Shown here: positions 1 to 6,667 of the stretch, piece after piece
Position numbering within the stretch: position 1 is the stretch's first letter
Layout: each line of letters opens with the position of its first letter
NCBI GenBank assembly: GCA_003154255.1
Contig: PMCY01000318.1
Span: 1,866 to 12,053, forward strand
Origin: Candidatus Aminicenantota bacterium
GTDB taxonomy: Bacteria > Acidobacteriota > Aminicenantia > Aminicenantales > UBA4085
Length of the DNA: 10,188 bases
Direction of reading: 5' to 3'
The notes under the pieces: model-generated
What the model was told of the DNA's origin: nothing
What the model saw: the letters and a program-made list of their open reading frames with translations, nothing else
Databases searched by the model: none
Made by a program: the position numbers and the translations under genes

Positions 1-692
1 CGCACGCTGAGATCACCGCCCTGGACCTTGATCATGCCCTCCTTGAGAAGGCGGATGGGACGGTTGATCAACCGTTGGAAAAGGCGGAGGATGATGAAAG
101 TCAGCAGGCCCAGGGCGATGAAGGCCAGGACGATGCCCTTCCACTGGCTCCGCCAGAGGAGCGCGGAAGCCTCACGATAGTCGAAATCGACTTCCAGAAA
201 GCCGTTGATCTTGCCCTCGGGCGCATGGCAGGCGTGGCAGGCGGGAGCGTTTTCGACCAACGATAGGCTCTGAATGACCGAGCCCGGGCGGTGACGCAAA
301 AGCCGACGGGATTCCCGGCCGTCGAGCATGCGAAGGAGGACCGAGCGGTCGTCGGCCGTGATGAACGAGGCGATTTCGGATGGCCGGGTGGAGGCAAAGA
401 TCCGCCCTTCGGGGGTCAGGATGCGTATGGAGCTGACCGCCTCGGTCAGCTGGACCAGTTCATGGATCTCGGCCTGGGTGTCCTGGACGCGGCCGCACTT
501 TTTCAGCAGAAAGACGCTGTTCTCGATCAGGGAGCCGACGATCTCGGCCTCCTGGCGGATGAACGACTGAAGGACGTTTCGCTGGGTGGTGAAATACAAG
601 GCGGCCAGGATCGCCGCGGACAGCGCGCCCAGGACGATGACATGCAGGACGACCTTCGCCCGGAGCGTCCAATGACGGATCTGCGTGGCCAT
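1..692 (-). CDS. Membrane sensor with periplasmic c-type haem motif and HAMP domain (3' part outside window)
   Basis: I translated this frame by hand; it stays open to the left edge, giving 230 residues. It starts MATQIRHWTL at 692, with GAGGAA directly before the ATG. Visible order: a first membrane segment (about residues 11-34), a periplasmic domain of about 150 residues, a second membrane segment (about 185-206), then a HAMP-like stretch (RLINRPIRLLKEGM, 207-220, ending in GGDLSVR). The periplasmic domain carries CHACH at 152-156, a CxxCH haem-attachment motif, followed by GKINGFLEVDFDY, the G-x-L-x-V ending common in haem-binding PAS/Cache-like sensor domains. Established: membrane-HAMP proteins of this plan are histidine kinases, diguanylate cyclases or chemoreceptors. 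The output domain is outside the window, so I cannot choose. Inference: a redox or small-ligand sensor for the neighbouring cytochrome operon, possibly paired with the receiver at 5941-6321. It has its own promoter and sits behind a terminator. Confidence 0.85.
   Translation of the reverse strand, partial: MATQIRHWTLRAKVVLHVIVLGALSAAILAALYFTTQRNVLQSFIRQEAEIVGSLIENSVFLLKKCGRVQDTQAEIHELVQLTEAVSSIRILTPEGRIFASTRPSEIASFITADDRSVLLRMLDGRESRRLLRHRPGSVIQSLSLVENAPACHACHAPEGKINGFLEVDFDYREASALLWRSQWKGIVLAFIALGLLTFIILRLFQRLINRPIRLLKEGMIKVQGGDLSV
225..239 (-). other. CxxCH haem c attachment motif in the sensor's periplasmic domain
   Basis: The minus-strand codons read Cys-His-Ala-Cys-His, residues 152-156 of the sensor. 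This is the only CxxCH in the visible part of the protein. It lies near the end of the segment between the two membrane helices, on the periplasmic side where haem c is attached. Confidence 0.8.
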
Positions 693-730
693 TTCCTCGT
701 TTCTGCCGTGGCTCGATCGGAATGGTCCGG

Positions 731-759
731 ATTATAGCCCAGCGGCCGGGCCGGCACAA
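731..759 (-). promoter_or_regulatory. Sigma-70-type promoter for the haem sensor gene
   Basis: On the minus strand a perfect TATAAT (731-736) is preceded after exactly 17 bp by TTGTGC (754-759), a weak -35 that keeps only the TTG. The expected transcript start is near 724, about 30 bases before the ATG at 692. The spacer holds the GC-rich palindrome GCCGGCCCGGC (745-755), which could be an operator but could also be chance in a GC-rich genome. The element lies downstream of the terminator at 791-823, so the sensor can be transcribed independently of the cytochrome operon. Confidence 0.6.
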
Positions 760-790
760 CGGGAAAAGATTTTCGGGTAAGGCGGCGGGC

Positions 791-823
791 AAAAAAAGGG
801 GCGGCACCTTGCGATGCCGCCCC
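791..823 (-). terminator. Intrinsic terminator of the porin-cytochrome operon
   Basis: On the minus strand a perfect 9-bp stem, GGGGCGGCA (815-823) and TGCCGCCCC (798-806), encloses an 8-base loop and is followed at once by seven T (791-797). It starts 27 bases after the stop codon of the large decahaem cytochrome. This is a textbook rho-independent terminator oriented to stop transcription from the cytochrome operon before the sensor gene. Confidence 0.9.
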
Positions 824-850
824 GGAAAATGCGGTGCCGAGGATTTCCGC

Positions 851-3013
851 TCAGCGCCAGGTGTACTTGGAGACGTCCCCGCCCAGGCTCTGGATGGAAT
901 CGACCAGAAGCTGGGCCACGTAGCGGGCGTTGTGGATGAAGCCGTGGGGCTCCTTCCTGCTCAACTGGAAGTTGAACGTCGCCTTCAGCGCCGCGGCGTT
1001 GAGCTTGTAACCGTTGGCCGAGGTCATCTCGCTAGCCTCCAGGACGCCGTTGTTGTTGGTGTCCTTAAACCAATAGGGGTAGGTGTTGCCGTCATAGAGC
1101 GCCCGGCTCCCCTGGTTGGCCAGCGTGTAAGCCTTAATCTGGGCGTAGAGGGCATTCTCCAGCCCCAGAATCTCGTCTTTGAGCGATTCCCGGGTGTTGC
1201 CGTTGCCGTTATAATCGGGAATATTGCCCGGCCGGATCTGTTCGAAATCGAATTTCTCCGGGTCGGCGCCCTGGAACGTCTGGGAGATGTCGTTGCCGTG
1301 GCAGGGCACGCAATTTTCCTTCATCGGCTCGGCCACGTTGTGCGTCCGCATCGTCCAATTGTGTTTCTCGGCGACGACCGCTGTGCTCATGTGGCATTCG
1401 ACACAGGTATTGAAGCGCCCGCCGTGGTTGGCGAAGGGCTGACGGCCGATGTAGCTTTTGCCCGGGAATTCGTAGCCGACCTGGACTTCGGTTCCCAGGA
1501 ATGTGGCCCCGGCGGCGAAATAGTGGACATTTTTGAAGCTGAAGGTGCCCGAAGGGTTGGCGGCGATCGCGGCGTCCACTGAGGATTTCGATTCGCGTCC
1601 CTGATGGCAGGTGATGCACAGGTTGCTGTTGTCCCCCAGCGTGACGCTTAGGCCCGAGGGAAACTTGACGAGGGGCGCCTGGCGTAGGGCCGGGGGCGCC
1701 GTATGGCAGGTGGTGCAAAGCATGCCGTTGGAAAGGGGCTCGGCCTGGTTGGTGCCGTTGGCCAGGTAATATGCCAGACCGGTGGCCGAATGGCAGCGGG
1801 CGCAGCCGGCGTCGACCTGGCCGCCCGAGTCCCAATGCCGCCACGGCTGGCCGGACCCGTCGAAGTGGCCTTCATCGGTCCGGCTCATGGCGCTTAGGTC
1901 GGTCTTCTGGATCAGCTTCGCGTTAAGGTCCTCGATCGAATCGTACATCAGCTCGATCAGGTACTTGCCGTTATGGGCAAAGCCGTTGGGGTCCTTGGTC
2001 GCGACCTGGTAGTTGTAGCAGGCTTTCGTCAGGCGGTTGGTGAAGCTGGCGTAACTATTGGAGGAATCCGCCTCATTGGAATCGACGACGCCGTTGCCGT
2101 TGAGGTCGTTGAACCAGTAGGGATTTGTCGCGCCGTCATAGGCGATGGGCTTGTTGATGACCGACCGGGCGTAGTTCTGGATCGTCGCCAGGAGCTTGGC
2201 CTTGATGCTGTCGATCACGTAGAACATGCCTTTGGTCAGGTCGCCGCTGCCGTCGTAATCGACCTGGGAGCCGACGAAGCGGATATCCTTGAAATCATTG
2301 ACCCCGGTGTGGCAGGTGTTGCACTTGGTGATGTCGACCTGCAGGGAGTGGGGGTTGTGGCAGTTGTTGCAGGCGTTATAGCCGGTGATATGGGAAAAGC
2401 GGGCGTCGTAGGATTTGCCGCTATACTCGTAGCCGCTCTTGGCGAAAGTGCCGAACTGGGTCGCGGCCGCGGCGTAATAATGGATGTTGTTGAATTTAAT
2501 CTTGGTGCTGGGCGTGTCGTCGTTGGGCGCGGCGGCGGAGGCGATGTTGGAGTCGACCGTGGCCTTGGAGGCCCGGCCCTGGTGGCATTCCATGCAGAGG
2601 CCCTCGGGGCCCAAGTTGTTGACCACGTACCCGGAGGGGAACAGGACCGAGGAGTTCACCCGCAGGACGCCCTTTCTGGGGTCGGTATGGCAGACCAGGC
2701 ATTCGACCGTCGTGCCGATGGGAGCGGCCTTGTCCACCTGTCTGGCGGGCGTCCCGTCGGCGCCCAGAAAGTCCAGGAAGCCGGGGGTGCTGTGACACTT
2801 GGCGCAGGTCGTGGGGATCTCGGCCGGCGAGGCCGTATTCCAGTGCTTGAACGGCTCATCCGTCTTGTCGGCATGGCCGGACGTCTTCCACAGCTTGGTA
2901 GCCACGGCCGACTTGGTGTTGGTGCCGGCATCGACCTTGGCGCTGGGGAAAACCAGAACCAGGCCGATGAGGGCCGGCAGGGCCAGGAAGCCGATCATGT
3001 TTCGTTTTTTCAT
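851..3013 (-). CDS. Secreted decahaem c-type cytochrome with two tandem five-haem halves (candidate extracellular terminal reductase)
   Basis: This 720-residue protein has a Sec signal peptide (MKKRN, then a hydrophobic run, likely cut after VDA at 29) with no lipobox Cys. CxxCH motifs start at residues 70, 105, 140, 215, 231, 404, 433, 466, 537 and 568. Residues about 45-365 and 382-712 are a clear internal repeat: GHADKTDEPFKHW/GHFDGSGQPWRHW, CMECHQGRASK/CITCHQGRESK, NPYWFNDLNGNG/YPYWFKDTNNNG, DPNGFAHNGKY/EPHGFIHNARY. Each half has two acidic EF-hand-like loops (D252 and D303; D600 and D651) that may bind calcium. The family resembles the large envelope-associated polyhaem cytochromes of metal-reducing bacteria. 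It follows the barrel gene by 25 bp, with AGGAGG before the ATG. Inference: it is the outer-face electron acceptor of the conduit, like MtrC/OmcA in role but not in sequence. Its surface location is not shown by the sequence. Confidence 0.9.
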   Translation of the reverse strand: MKKRNMIGFLALPALIGLVLVFPSAKVDAGTNTKSAVATKLWKTSGHADKTDEPFKHWNTASPAEIPTTCAKCHSTPGFLDFLGADGTPARQVDKAAPIGTTVECLVCHTDPRKGVLRVNSSVLFPSGYVVNNLGPEGLCMECHQGRASKATVDSNIASAAAPNDDTPSTKIKFNNIHYYAAAATQFGTFAKSGYEYSGKSYDARFSHITGYNACNNCHNPHSLQVDITKCNTCHTGVNDFKDIRFVGSQVDYDGSGDLTKGMFYVIDSIKAKLLATIQNYARSVINKPIAYDGATNPYWFNDLNGNGVVDSNEADSSNSYASFTNRLTKACYNYQVATKDPNGFAHNGKYLIELMYDSIEDLNAKLIQKTDLSAMSRTDEGHFDGSGQPWRHWDSGGQVDAGCARCHSATGLAYYLANGTNQAEPLSNGMLCTTCHTAPPALRQAPLVKFPSGLSVTLGDNSNLCITCHQGRESKSSVDAAIAANPSGTFSFKNVHYFAAGATFLGTEVQVGYEFPGKSYIGRQPFANHGGRFNTCVECHMSTAVVAEKHNWTMRTHNVAEPMKENCVPCHGNDISQTFQGADPEKFDFEQIRPGNIPDYNGNGNTRESLKDEILGLENALYAQIKAYTLANQGSRALYDGNTYPYWFKDTNNNGVLEASEMTSANGYKLNAAALKATFNFQLSRKEPHGFIHNARYVAQLLVDSIQSLGGDVSKYTWR

Positions 3014-3038
3014 CTATGCATCCTCCTGAGTTCGTTCC

Positions 3039-4946
3039 TCAATCCCAGCGGTAACCGAAGGTGAACTCGAAAATATTGGCGTTGTAGTTGTTGGCTCCGC
3101 CGGAGAGGCTTTCCTTGAAGTGGGCGTACCGATAGGCGATCTGGGCGGCGAAACCGCCGCTCAACAGGTACTCGACATAGGCCCGCAGCATGGTCCGGTC
3201 GATGGGCCAGTACCCCGAATTCGTGTAGCTGTTGGCGTACAGGCCGACCTTCCAGTCGGGGGACAGGGTCCAGGCCGCGGTGGCGTCGAGCAGGGTGGAA
3301 TTTCCAAGATAGGCGATGACCCAGGAGAACGACCCGGGCGCTCCGGCCCAGGATGCCGGATAGGTGATCAAACGCGTGCTGTCCTGTTTGGCGTGGATAT
3401 AGGCATAGCCAAGGCTGAAATTAATCTTGTCGCCGTGGTAGCCCAGGCGCAGGTTGACCTGGTCATTGCTGCTCTTCCAAAGGTCGTTGTAGTTGTCATC
3501 TCCATAATTGATGAAAAAGTTGAGCCCGCCGGGAACGTCGCTCTTGATCCGGGTCATGAGATAGCTGGCCGAGAGGTTGAATTTGTCCAGCTGCCAGCGG
3601 ACCGTCGTCCGCAAGCGGTCGAAGCTCGTCGGAGAGATCAGAGTGAAAGGGTTCTCGTTCCGGCCGTGCTGGTAGTCGGCGGTGACATGCAGGTTCTTGA
3701 GGTCCCATTTAAGGTTGCCGAAGAGGCCGTTGCGTGTCGTCTGATCCGCGCCCGTAGCCGTCTCCAGGTTGTTCAGCTTGCGCTGCTCGTTGCGGTATCC
3801 CAGGGTCAGAACAAATTTCGGAGTGAATTCGTATTGCAGGCCGGCTTCGACGCCCCGAGTCTTGAATCCGAAGTTCTGGAGCTCGGTGGCGCCCGTCTGC
3901 ATGAACGAACCGCTTTGGTCGAACGTGTCGTATCGAAAGGCTCCGACGACGGCCAGCTTGCTGAAGATGAGGTAGCTCAGGTCGAAGTCGTAAAGATCCA
4001 TCTTCCGGGCAAAATTGCCCTGGCCGGTCAGCTGGTACTGGAAGCCGGCCGATAGGTAGTCCACCCCGGCCGCCTCCTCCGTATAAGAGATGTTCGTTTT
4101 CTGGTTGCTCAGCCGAGCGGCGCCTTTCAATAAAAGGTTGTCAAACGGACGCGCGGTGAACCGGAAGGTGCTGACGTTGGTCTTGAATTCATAGGGCAGG
4201 TTCTGGAGAAAAGAGTCGAGGTCGGCCACTCCCCCCGTGCTGTCGGCGAAGGCCGGCAGGTAGGACATATTGTCACTGGTGTACTTCTGGTAGCGTTGCT
4301 CGAAAAGCAGGGAATAGCGGGGCACATGCAGGTCGAGGCCGAAACCCGTGTCGGTCATTTTTTCGGACACGGGCTGCGCGAGCGTATAGTCGGCCCGGTT
4401 GGACAAATAGGCCGTCGTATTCTGGCCCTCTTTCGTATAGTGGTCGAAATTCAAGAAGATGTTGACATTGGGGCTGAGGGTCACGTTGAAATCGCCGTTG
4501 TCGTGGATCCGCGTGAAATTGAGGCGGCGGGCGTCGTAGAACACGCCCCCGCCGATCGTCTGCATGTCGGCATAGAAATAGTCGGACTTGCGGCGGTCGA
4601 AGCGGAACTTGTAGGTCCCGAACTTCTGGATGTTCAGGCTGAAGGACTCGAAGGGGTCGCCGCCGAGGTTGACGACGTTCAAATCGATCCGGTCGAAGTA
4701 TTTTTTCAAGGCCTCGCTGGCCTGATAGGTCAAGCTGAGGTTGAACAGCCGCATTCCGCTGGTCAGATTGATATGTTCCTTGTATTTGTTGTAGCCGGGG
4801 GCGTTTTCATTCGTATCCACGGCCCGGTAGCCGAACTGGAAGCTCCCGCTGAAGTTCGGGTCCTTGGCTTGGGCGGCTAGGGGAATAGCCCGGGCCAGGA
4901 CGAGGACGAGGAACGCGGCCACGATGATCGTTTGGATTCTTCGCAT
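3039..4946 (-). CDS. MtrB/PioB-type outer-membrane beta-barrel of a porin-cytochrome conduit
   Basis: The protein has 635 residues. The frame is open upstream to 5159, inside the preceding gene, but the ATG at 4946 has GAGGAG a few bases ahead and starts a proper signal peptide (MRRIQTIIVAAFLVLVLARA, likely cut after AAQA at 27). The mature part is a long run of alternating-hydrophobic strands rich in Tyr, Phe and Asn (for example VLTLGYRNEQRKL, NFSLGYAYIHAK, AQIAYRYAHFK) and ends FEFTFGYRWD, typical of large barrels. Length matches the MtrB/PioB family. I find no Cys, so it lacks the N-terminal CxxC of Shewanella MtrB. It starts 14 bp after an MtrA-type decahaem gene and precedes a secreted decahaem gene. 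Known role of the family: a sheath that holds the periplasmic decahaem protein across the outer membrane. The family call rests on length, barrel pattern and context, because barrel sequences diverge strongly. Confidence 0.85.
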   Translation of the reverse strand: MRRIQTIIVAAFLVLVLARAIPLAAQAKDPNFSGSFQFGYRAVDTNENAPGYNKYKEHINLTSGMRLFNLSLTYQASEALKKYFDRIDLNVVNLGGDPFESFSLNIQKFGTYKFRFDRRKSDYFYADMQTIGGGVFYDARRLNFTRIHDNGDFNVTLSPNVNIFLNFDHYTKEGQNTTAYLSNRADYTLAQPVSEKMTDTGFGLDLHVPRYSLLFEQRYQKYTSDNMSYLPAFADSTGGVADLDSFLQNLPYEFKTNVSTFRFTARPFDNLLLKGAARLSNQKTNISYTEEAAGVDYLSAGFQYQLTGQGNFARKMDLYDFDLSYLIFSKLAVVGAFRYDTFDQSGSFMQTGATELQNFGFKTRGVEAGLQYEFTPKFVLTLGYRNEQRKLNNLETATGADQTTRNGLFGNLKWDLKNLHVTADYQHGRNENPFTLISPTSFDRLRTTVRWQLDKFNLSASYLMTRIKSDVPGGLNFFINYGDDNYNDLWKSSNDQVNLRLGYHGDKINFSLGYAYIHAKQDSTRLITYPASWAGAPGSFSWVIAYLGNSTLLDATAAWTLSPDWKVGLYANSYTNSGYWPIDRTMLRAYVEYLLSGGFAAQIAYRYAHFKESLSGGANNYNANIFEFTFGYRWD

Positions 4947-4960
4947 CGCTTCTCTCCTCA

Positions 4961-5833
4961 TTACCGGATGAAGATATTGCTCAGGTTCGAGCCGTGCATC
5001 TTGGTATGGCACGACGTGCAATTGGTGGTCTGGGAATTGAAGGAGCTGTGCCACTGGGGCAACTGTATGGTGTGGCAACTGAAGCACAAATCGGCCACAC
5101 TGGGAGTCGAGAGCATATGCCTGTTGGGCGTGCCGTGGGGATCGTGGCAGGTGACGCACCCCTCGACGCGGGACGAACCGTGTTCAAAGAGAAAGGGTCC
5201 GCCCTTATCCGTATGGCATTTCAGGCAGAGCTCCTGCTTGAATCCGCCCAAACGGCCGAGCGTCGAGGGCTCGTGCGGATTGTGGCAGGTCGTGCATTCG
5301 AGAACGCCTTCCTGCAAATGGTGCCGCTCGTTCAGGCTGAATTTGGCGTAAACGTCCTGGTGGCAGGTGATGCAGGCCTTCGTCCCTCCGGACTTGGCCC
5401 CGTCGTGGGGTTTGGAGGCATGGACGGAGTGGCAGGTGGTGCAGTCCAGGGAGGCTTTGCCGTGCGGACCCGCCAGGAATTGGGCGTTCGATGCGGTGTG
5501 GCAGGTCAGGCAGACCTTGTTTTTCCTGGCCGCCGAGTCGGCCGCCTTGAAGGCCAGGATTCCGGCCCCGCCGCCGTCCTTGAGGTGAGCCTCAGAGCCG
5601 GCGTGGCAGGATGTGCAGGAAGCCGCGCCGATAGCCGAATGGGGCGTACGCCCGAAGGCCTTGGCCACGTCCTCATGGCAGGCGCCGCAGGTATCGACAT
5701 CCTTGGCCGTCTGGGGTGCCTGGGGCCGCGACCCGGCCGCGGCCAAAGAGCCGGCGACGCACAGGACCAGTCCCAGCAACGCCAACAACCGGACGGATGA
5801 GACGAATGGCTTGGGTTGTTTGTTCGCTGACAA
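4961..5833 (-). CDS. Periplasmic decahaem cytochrome c, MtrA/PioA/DmsE family
   Basis: I place the start at TTG 5833, giving 290 residues. AAGGAGG lies 6 bases ahead of it, and the next residues form a normal signal peptide (SANKQPKPFVSSVRLLALLG, likely cut near LAAAG at 34). The in-frame ATG at 5944 would add 37 residues of non-signal sequence. Ten CxxCH motifs start at residues 49, 73, 108, 131, 154, 180, 203, 226, 250 and 272, with many spare His for bis-His ligation. The C-terminus CTSCHTKMHGSNLSN matches the conserved CHxxxHGSN ending of the DmsE/MtrA/PioA family, and the length fits. Members are haem wires that insert into an MtrB-type barrel, and here the barrel gene follows 14 bp downstream. 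The gap of 107 bp from the receiver gene shows no convincing promoter, so co-transcription with the receiver is likely. Direction of electron flow (out as in Mtr, in as in Pio) cannot be told from sequence. Confidence 0.92.
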   Translation of the reverse strand: MSANKQPKPFVSSVRLLALLGLVLCVAGSLAAAGSRPQAPQTAKDVDTCGACHEDVAKAFGRTPHSAIGAASCTSCHAGSEAHLKDGGGAGILAFKAADSAARKNKVCLTCHTASNAQFLAGPHGKASLDCTTCHSVHASKPHDGAKSGGTKACITCHQDVYAKFSLNERHHLQEGVLECTTCHNPHEPSTLGRLGGFKQELCLKCHTDKGGPFLFEHGSSRVEGCVTCHDPHGTPNRHMLSTPSVADLCFSCHTIQLPQWHSSFNSQTTNCTSCHTKMHGSNLSNIFIR

Positions 5834-5846
5834 TGGAAACCTCCTT
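5827..5846 (-). promoter_or_regulatory. Ribosome-binding site that fixes a TTG start for the decahaem gene
   Basis: The minus strand reads AAGGAGG, then TTTCCA, then TTG TCA GCG. This is the strongest Shine-Dalgarno match of the operon and its spacing suits the TTG at 5833. No ATG or GTG in frame is better placed. The rare start codon may lower translation of this gene. Confidence 0.75.
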
Positions 5847-5940
5847 GAACTGTTTGCCGAGAAAATATCGAATACCACGGATGCGACCTGAGGCCCGGCT
5901 TCGGCTGGGAATGAAAGGTCGCCGCCGCACTTCTTCGCAT

Positions 5941-6321
5941 TCATGCTTGGCTCTCCGCCGGGGCCGCGGCCAAGGCGGCCTTGACCGCCGCGCGGATCTC
6001 CTGCGAATCGAAAGGTTTTTCCAGGATCCGCTCGGCCTTGAAACCTCCCAGCCGCCGCTCGGCCTGGTCCCCCGGAACGGCGGTGAGGATGATGATCTTG
6101 GCCCCCTTCTGAAGCCGGACGAACTCGGTGAAACGGGCCTTGGCCTGATCACCGCAGACTTCAAGATCGGCCAGGATCAATTCATAGCTGCGGGTATTAG
6201 CCAGCCGGGCGGCTTCTTCGACAGTGGCCGCTAAATCGACCTCATAGCCTTCTTGGAGGAAGATCTGGTTCAGAGACCAACGGATGAGCTTTTCATCATC
6301 GAGGATAAGTATGCGCGGCAT
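5941..6321 (-). CDS. Stand-alone response-regulator receiver domain
   Basis: The 126-residue protein is a single receiver domain. It shows the acidic pair D8-D9 (ILILDDEK), the phospho-acceptor D52 (LILADLEV), the conserved T80 (IIILTAV) and K102-P103 (LEKPFD). The DDEKLIRWSL opening is typical of receivers of NtrC-type regulators, but no AAA+ or DNA-binding domain follows; only a short Ala-rich tail remains. It is therefore a CheY/Spo0F-like phosphate carrier, or acts through an unseen partner. It is the first gene of the minus-strand unit, 107 bp ahead of the decahaem gene. No histidine kinase is certain in the window; the haem sensor at 1-692 is the obvious candidate partner, which is inference. 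The ATG lacks a good Shine-Dalgarno sequence (only TAGG at a distance), so translation may be weak. Confidence 0.9.
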   Translation of the reverse strand: MPRILILDDEKLIRWSLNQIFLQEGYEVDLAATVEEAARLANTRSYELILADLEVCGDQAKARFTEFVRLQKGAKIIILTAVPGDQAERRLGGFKAERILEKPFDSQEIRAAVKAALAAAPAESQA

Positions 6322-6402
6322 AATAAAAGCAACCGGCCTAATAAGAGCGAATATCGTGCCACGGCAGGCTTGTCGGCAGAGGCCACGTATCTAATTTATT
6401 TT

Positions 6403-6447
6403 AATAGAATTATAATTTATTATAGAATCTAAAAGATCGCTTGAATC
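6403..6447 (-). promoter_or_regulatory. Candidate promoter(s) for the receiver-conduit operon
   Basis: Two perfect TATAAT hexamers lie on the minus strand at 6409-6414 and 6419-6424 in a very AT-rich tract. Neither has a convincing -35 at 16-18 bp; TTCAAG at 6440-6445 is the closest, with a 15-bp spacer. A weak -35 would suit a promoter that needs an activator. The resulting leader to the receiver ATG would be about 80-90 bases. Confidence 0.4.
6418..6429. repeat. 12-bp direct repeat, copy 1 (TATTATAGAATC)
   Basis: The sequence TATTATAGAATC is repeated exactly at 6556-6567, 138 bp further on, in the same orientation. Copy 1 overlaps a minus-strand TATAAT box. Confidence 0.5.
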
Positions 6448-6466
6448 GGAAAGAGTGGGTTAAATA

Positions 6467-6488
6467 GCCAAATGATGGGGAATTTGGC
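6467..6488. repeat. Short inverted repeat in the divergent region
   Basis: GCCAAAT (6467-6473) and ATTTGGC (6482-6488) are perfect 7-bp arms around an 8-base centre. GTGG and CCAC extend the symmetry further out with an unpaired stretch on one side. It lies between the two candidate promoters and could be an operator; no regulator family is identified. Confidence 0.35.
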
Positions 6489-6536
6489 CCACCCGATTTA
6501 TTGCCGAAAGACCTCTTAATAATCGTCTCCCCGTTT

Positions 6537-6566
6537 TTGACTTTATTTTGTGGAGTATTATAGAAT
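6537..6566 (+). promoter_or_regulatory. Candidate sigma-70 promoter for resB-ccsA-cytochrome
   Basis: TTGACT (6537-6542) is followed after 18 bp by TAGAAT (6561-6566); an alternative -10, TATAGA at 6559-6564, gives 16 bp. Transcription would begin near 6573 and leave a leader of about 145 bases before the resB ATG, containing hairpins at 6593-6611 and 6668-6700. Confidence 0.45.
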
Positions 6567-6567
6567 C
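6556..6567. repeat. 12-bp direct repeat, copy 2 (TATTATAGAATC)
   Basis: This is an exact copy of 6418-6429. This copy overlaps the candidate -10 of the resB promoter. Confidence 0.5.
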
Positions 6568-6592
6568 CGAATGCGCCGCGAGAAAAGGGTTC

Positions 6593-6611
6593 TTTCGCCC
6601 GTTGAGCGAAA
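6593..6611 (+). repeat. Small hairpin in the resB leader
   Basis: TTTCGC (6593-6598) and GCGAAA (6606-6611) are 6-bp arms with a 7-base loop. It is not followed by a T run, so it is not a terminator. It could be chance or part of leader structure. Confidence 0.3.
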
Positions 6612-6667
6612 ACAGTTGCCATTCTAAAAATAATTCCTATATAATTACTCGGCTTTGTGCAGAAACA

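Noticed and set aside
722..1582. A 286-codon open frame on the plus strand over the terminator and the end of the large cytochrome
   Set aside because: It runs through the intrinsic terminator and the sensor promoter and is antisense to the cytochrome; no ribosome-binding site or domain is seen.
1973..3064. A 363-codon open frame on the plus strand across the large cytochrome
   Set aside because: It is antisense to a gene with ten CxxCH motifs, a signal peptide and an internal repeat. Its translation is Gly/Val-rich with no family features, as expected from an antisense frame in GC-rich DNA.
5894..5909. A small hairpin between the receiver and decahaem genes, possibly a terminator
   Set aside because: The stem is 6 bp, with an A-C mismatch on the transcribed strand, and no T run follows, so it should not stop transcription.
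5834..5940. A separate promoter for the decahaem gene
   Set aside because: AT-rich bits such as GATATTTT are present, but no -35 lies at a suitable distance and no sigma-54 -24/-12 pattern is seen. Read-through from the receiver gene is simpler.
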